7,350 bases of DNA from CAYQPF01 sp964419225 (GTDB taxonomy: Bacteria; Cloacimonadota; Cloacimonadia; Cloacimonadales; CAYQPF01). The stretch lies in assembly GCA_964419225.1 (NCBI GenBank), contig CAYQPF010000204.1, forward strand, positions 1 through 7,350. The letters run 5' to 3'. Of this stretch, positions 4,639 through 7,350 are shown piece by piece. How positions within the stretch are numbered: position 1 is the stretch's first letter; every line of letters starts with the position of its first letter. A program made the position numbers and the translations under genes. The notes under the pieces were generated by a model that was not told the origin of the DNA, made no database searches, and saw only the letters and a program-made list of their open reading frames with translations.

Positions 4639-7350
4639 AATTACTGGCGGAACACAAGGCAATAGCAACACATTTTTTAATCCTGGAGAGACTGTTGATA
4701 TTCAAACAGTAGTCAAAAACTTTAATACTTCAAGTGTTAGTAATGTTGCCGGCACACTCCACTGTACAGACACCTATGTCACAGTGGTTGATTCTTTAGC
4801 TGATTTTGGTACTATCGCTCCTTCAGCAACAGTCACTCAGGCCTTTAGAATTTCCATTTCCAATGCGTGTCCTGACAGAAGAATGTTGAATTTTGAACTA
4901 ACCTTGACAGATAATACTAATACCTGGCATTCGACCTTTAGCAGAGAAGTTAAAGGCGGAGATCTTGATTTGACGGCTATGACTGTTTTGGATAATGGCA
5001 ATGGTGTATTGGATCCTACCGAAACAGCACCTATAGTATTTTACATTATTAATAATGGACAGGTTGATCTGAGCGATATAAATGCCAAGCTTATAAGCAG
5101 AAGTGCTATGCTTCAGGTACAGGATTCATTGGCCAGTTTCGGTTTTGTTCCAATGGGCGGACAGGTTGAATGTACCGTGAACAATTTTATCGTTTCATCA
5201 ATGGCTCAATGTATTCCTGGTATGCAGTTGGATGCAGATCTGATTTTCTATAATGCATCAGGTTATGAGGAAATTGAACAAATCAAGATCAACATAGGAC
5301 AAGTCACTGTTACAGATCCTCTTGGACCTGACACATATGGATATATCTGCTACGATCAGGAAGACAGTTTCTATCTGGATCATCCGGAATACGAGTGGAT
5401 TGAAACCGTTCCCGCACTTGGCGGACAAGGAACACACCTGGCAATTACTGATCCGGGTGAAAATAATGATGGAGTTGGTTTAGTTAACCTGCCCTTTACT
5501 TTCACTTTCTACGGTCAGGAATATAACAGTATGAGTGTATGTTCGAATGGTTGGTTGAGTTTTGTCCCGACTTCTCAGATAGAATTCAGAAATGTCAGAA
5601 TTCCGGGACCTTTATGCCCCCGAGCAATGATTGCAGCTTTCTGGGATGATTTACAAATACAGGGCACAAATTCGGGAATTTACAGTTATTACAACACTAC
5701 CGATCATTATTTTGTGATCCAATGGAATGCCATGAAAAATCTTGCAGGTAACAATCCTACGGAAACCTTTGAAATAATTCTTTATGACCCACAGTATTAT
5801 CCAACCTCTTTGGGTGACGGTCAGATTAAAATTCAATACAAAACCTTTAATAATGTGGATCAGGAAAATTATTGCTCTGTTGGTATCATGGACCATACAG
5901 CCCAAAAAGGTATCGAATATACTTTTGACAATGATTATCCTGTTGCTGCAAGAACTCTTACAAACCAATCGGCACTTCTTTTTACAGGAGCTCCCATCAA
6001 TCACGAACTTGCATATATCATCCTCGGCGGTAGCCAAATCTTCTTTGATGGAAACGGTAACAATATCATCGAATCCGGGGAAACAGTAAATGCAGGGATC
6101 CCTCTTTCTAATATCGGACAGGCAACAGCAACCGATATCACCGCAACACTTACATCACTTGATACATACGTAACGATAACCAACCCTACTGCAACCTATG
6201 CAGATATAACAAGTGGCTTAACAGAAACAAATACAAGTTATTATACATTTAATATAGCAGAGAATTGCCCGAATGATCATGTTGTTGCTTTCGTTCTCAC
6301 TGTCCATTCCGGTGCAGACACTTGGGAAAGAAGATTCAGTGTTACTGTCAAAAAGCCAACCTTAACCATGGGTACAATGATGGTGAATGACAGTCAGGGA
6401 AATAGTGACGGGATTCCTGATCCGGGCGAAACTGTTAACTTGGTTGTATCTCTAAAAAATAACACACTCATGGACATCAATAATGTGACCATGGAAATGA
6501 CCAGTACCAACACCAATATTACCTTACAAACTCCAACTGCTGAATTTGGTCTTATTCCGGCTCAATCGTCAATCCAGGCAGTCATTCCTGCAACAATTTC
6601 TTCTTCATGCCCCTTGAATACTGTAATTCAGCTTAGTATAAACGCAGCGGGAGATAACTCCTCAAATCTGATGCAGAATCTTACTCTTGGAGTAGGTATG
6701 GCACCCGATTTTCTGGAAGAACATTTTGCTCAAATGCCACCTCAAAACTGGTCTATAGATCAACACCAGGAAAACTGGACAGCCTCAAATTCTCAAAGTT
6801 CCGGTGGTGTCACACCTGAAGCTAAATTCCTCTATTTACCGTCATTTAATGACGGTTCAAGACTGATCACCAAAAACCTCAACCTGGTCGGTACATCTGA
6901 TCCTGTCTTATCTTTCAAACAAAGAGTATTTAAGCGTAACAGTGACAGTGCTATCGGGGTGGCCTCCAGATCGAATAACGGGCCCTGGCATATTCTGTGG
7001 AGTATTATTCCTACCGAGCACATAAATCCCATGACCCAAACCATACCCTTGAATGTTAATACAGATATTAATCAACCTAATTATCAGCTCTGTTGGTTCA
7101 TTGAAAGCAACTCAGAAACTATCAACCTGTGGTATATTGATGATGCCATTATAACTGCCAGCTTTGGCAACACAGCAAGAATTTCTGGACATGTTAATCT
7201 TAGTGCTGTTGATCTTCCTGTAGAGAATGTCTTGATCACTGCCGGTGATTATTCAACTCACCCAAACAGTGCCGGTGATTATACTCTTTACCTTCCGGCT
7301 AATACTTATCCACTTTTAACAGCTTCCTGCAAATATTTCAACACACAGTC
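4601..7350 (+). CDS. Continuation of the C25 protein: repeat, nidogen-like, MAM-like and CarboxypepD_reg modules (partial, runs off window)
   Basis: The frame is open from 4598 to the window end and is the evident continuation of the C25 gene. It has no RBS, and its first in-frame ATG (4883) lies in the middle of a domain, so it is not an independent gene. In order it contains two PGE-type beta-sandwich repeats (about 4640-4960, 4967-5310); a nidogen-like module (about 5330-5990) with 'DTYGYICYD', 'LPFTFTFYGQEYN', 'VCSNGWLSF' and 'MIAAFWDDL'; two more PGE repeats (about 6010-6350, 6362-6700); a MAM- or cleaved-adhesin-like module (about 6707-7165, 'EEHFAQMPPQNWS' to 'LWYIDDAIITA'); and the start of a carboxypeptidase-regulatory-like domain (from about 7178, 'ARISGHVNL', 'SAGDYTLYLPANTY'). 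These are typical adhesion and substrate-binding modules of secreted FCB peptidases. A C-terminal sorting domain would be expected beyond the window. No other frameshift occurs in this stretch. Confidence 0.88.
4640..6700 (+). repeat. Four internal protein repeats of about 105-115 residues
   Basis: Each unit opens with an acidic, Gly/Asn-rich turn and a PGE-like motif: 'GNSNTFFNPGETV' (4658), 'DNGNGVLDPTETA' (4991), 'DGNGNNIIESGETV' (6047) and 'DSQGNSDGIPDPGETV' (6389). The units then have CARDB-like strand patterns and a late Cys, usually Cys-Pro (4868, 5210, 6266, 6608). The turns resemble calcium-binding loops. Units 1-2 and 3-4 flank the nidogen-like module, so the array may have grown by pair duplication before that module was inserted. 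This order of events is inference. Confidence 0.75.

Noticed and set aside
4369..4671. Minus-strand open frame of 100 codons across the duplication
   Set aside because: It is antisense to the Ig-like domain of the C25 protein, with no recognisable protein features.
4635..4712. Possible restart ATG overlapping the stop (ATGA) just after GGAGG
   Set aside because: The Shine-Dalgarno abuts the ATG with no spacer. The frame is only 25 codons, ends at a TAG, and differs from the frame that carries the conserved downstream domains.
5651..6037. Minus-strand open frame of 128 codons
   Set aside because: It is antisense to the nidogen-like module, which is clearly coding on the plus strand, and it shows no domain, signal or RBS.
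7240..7282. Repeated 13-mer TGCCGGTGATTAT, 30 bases apart
   Set aside because: It encodes AGDY twice inside the carboxypeptidase-regulatory-like domain, where GxY-type turns are expected. It is too short and isolated to call a repeat element.

Overview
The window looks like a piece of an AT-rich genome from the Fibrobacterota-Chlorobiota-Bacteroidota (FCB) side of the tree. Candidatus Cloacimonadota is my best guess. The basis is a very large secreted gingipain-like (C25) multidomain protein built from PGE-type beta-sandwich repeats, a nidogen-like 'YGYxCYD...PFxFxFYG...CSNGW' module, a MAM-like module and a carboxypeptidase-regulatory-like module, plus a small outer-membrane beta-barrel and a TolB/PD40-type lipoprotein. 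The assignment is inference from architecture; no rRNA or marker gene is present.

Layout. Positions 1-2150 hold three genes for envelope or exported proteins, all on the minus strand: an OMP_b-brl_2-like barrel (2138-1455, TTG start, good promoter and Shine-Dalgarno), then a strong UUCG-loop terminator (1444-1417), then a secreted protein of unknown function (1397-879), then a PD40-repeat lipoprotein (747-65). Each of the three is broken by one or two single-base frame changes, five in total and four of them in or beside homopolymers. I give reconstructed spans that join the coherent reading frames. The far left end (6-105) carries five copies of a GTGGCTC/GAGCCAC heptamer in both orientations.

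Positions 2151-2583 are a divergent intergenic region. It has a minus-strand promoter with a palindrome over its -10, a 10-bp-period tandem repeat, two adjacent hairpins, and a plausible plus-strand promoter and strong RBS for the next gene.

Positions 2584-7350 encode one giant exported C25-family protein on the plus strand that runs off the window. Its reading frame is broken once, near 4600, by an imperfect 28-bp tandem duplication. Because 28 is 3n+1, this moves translation to a stop at 4636-4638. Removing one copy would give a single open frame of at least about 1,579 codons. The C25 domain keeps the Cys motif (ITCGTG), but a Trp stands where gingipains have the catalytic His (NYRGW against YTGHG).

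I see no CRISPR array, tRNA, rRNA, insertion sequence or defence system. The points most worth following are the frame-breaking duplication in a surface peptidase, the altered catalytic motif, and the concentration of indels in the minus-strand genes compared with none in the about 4.7 kb of the C25 gene apart from the duplication.
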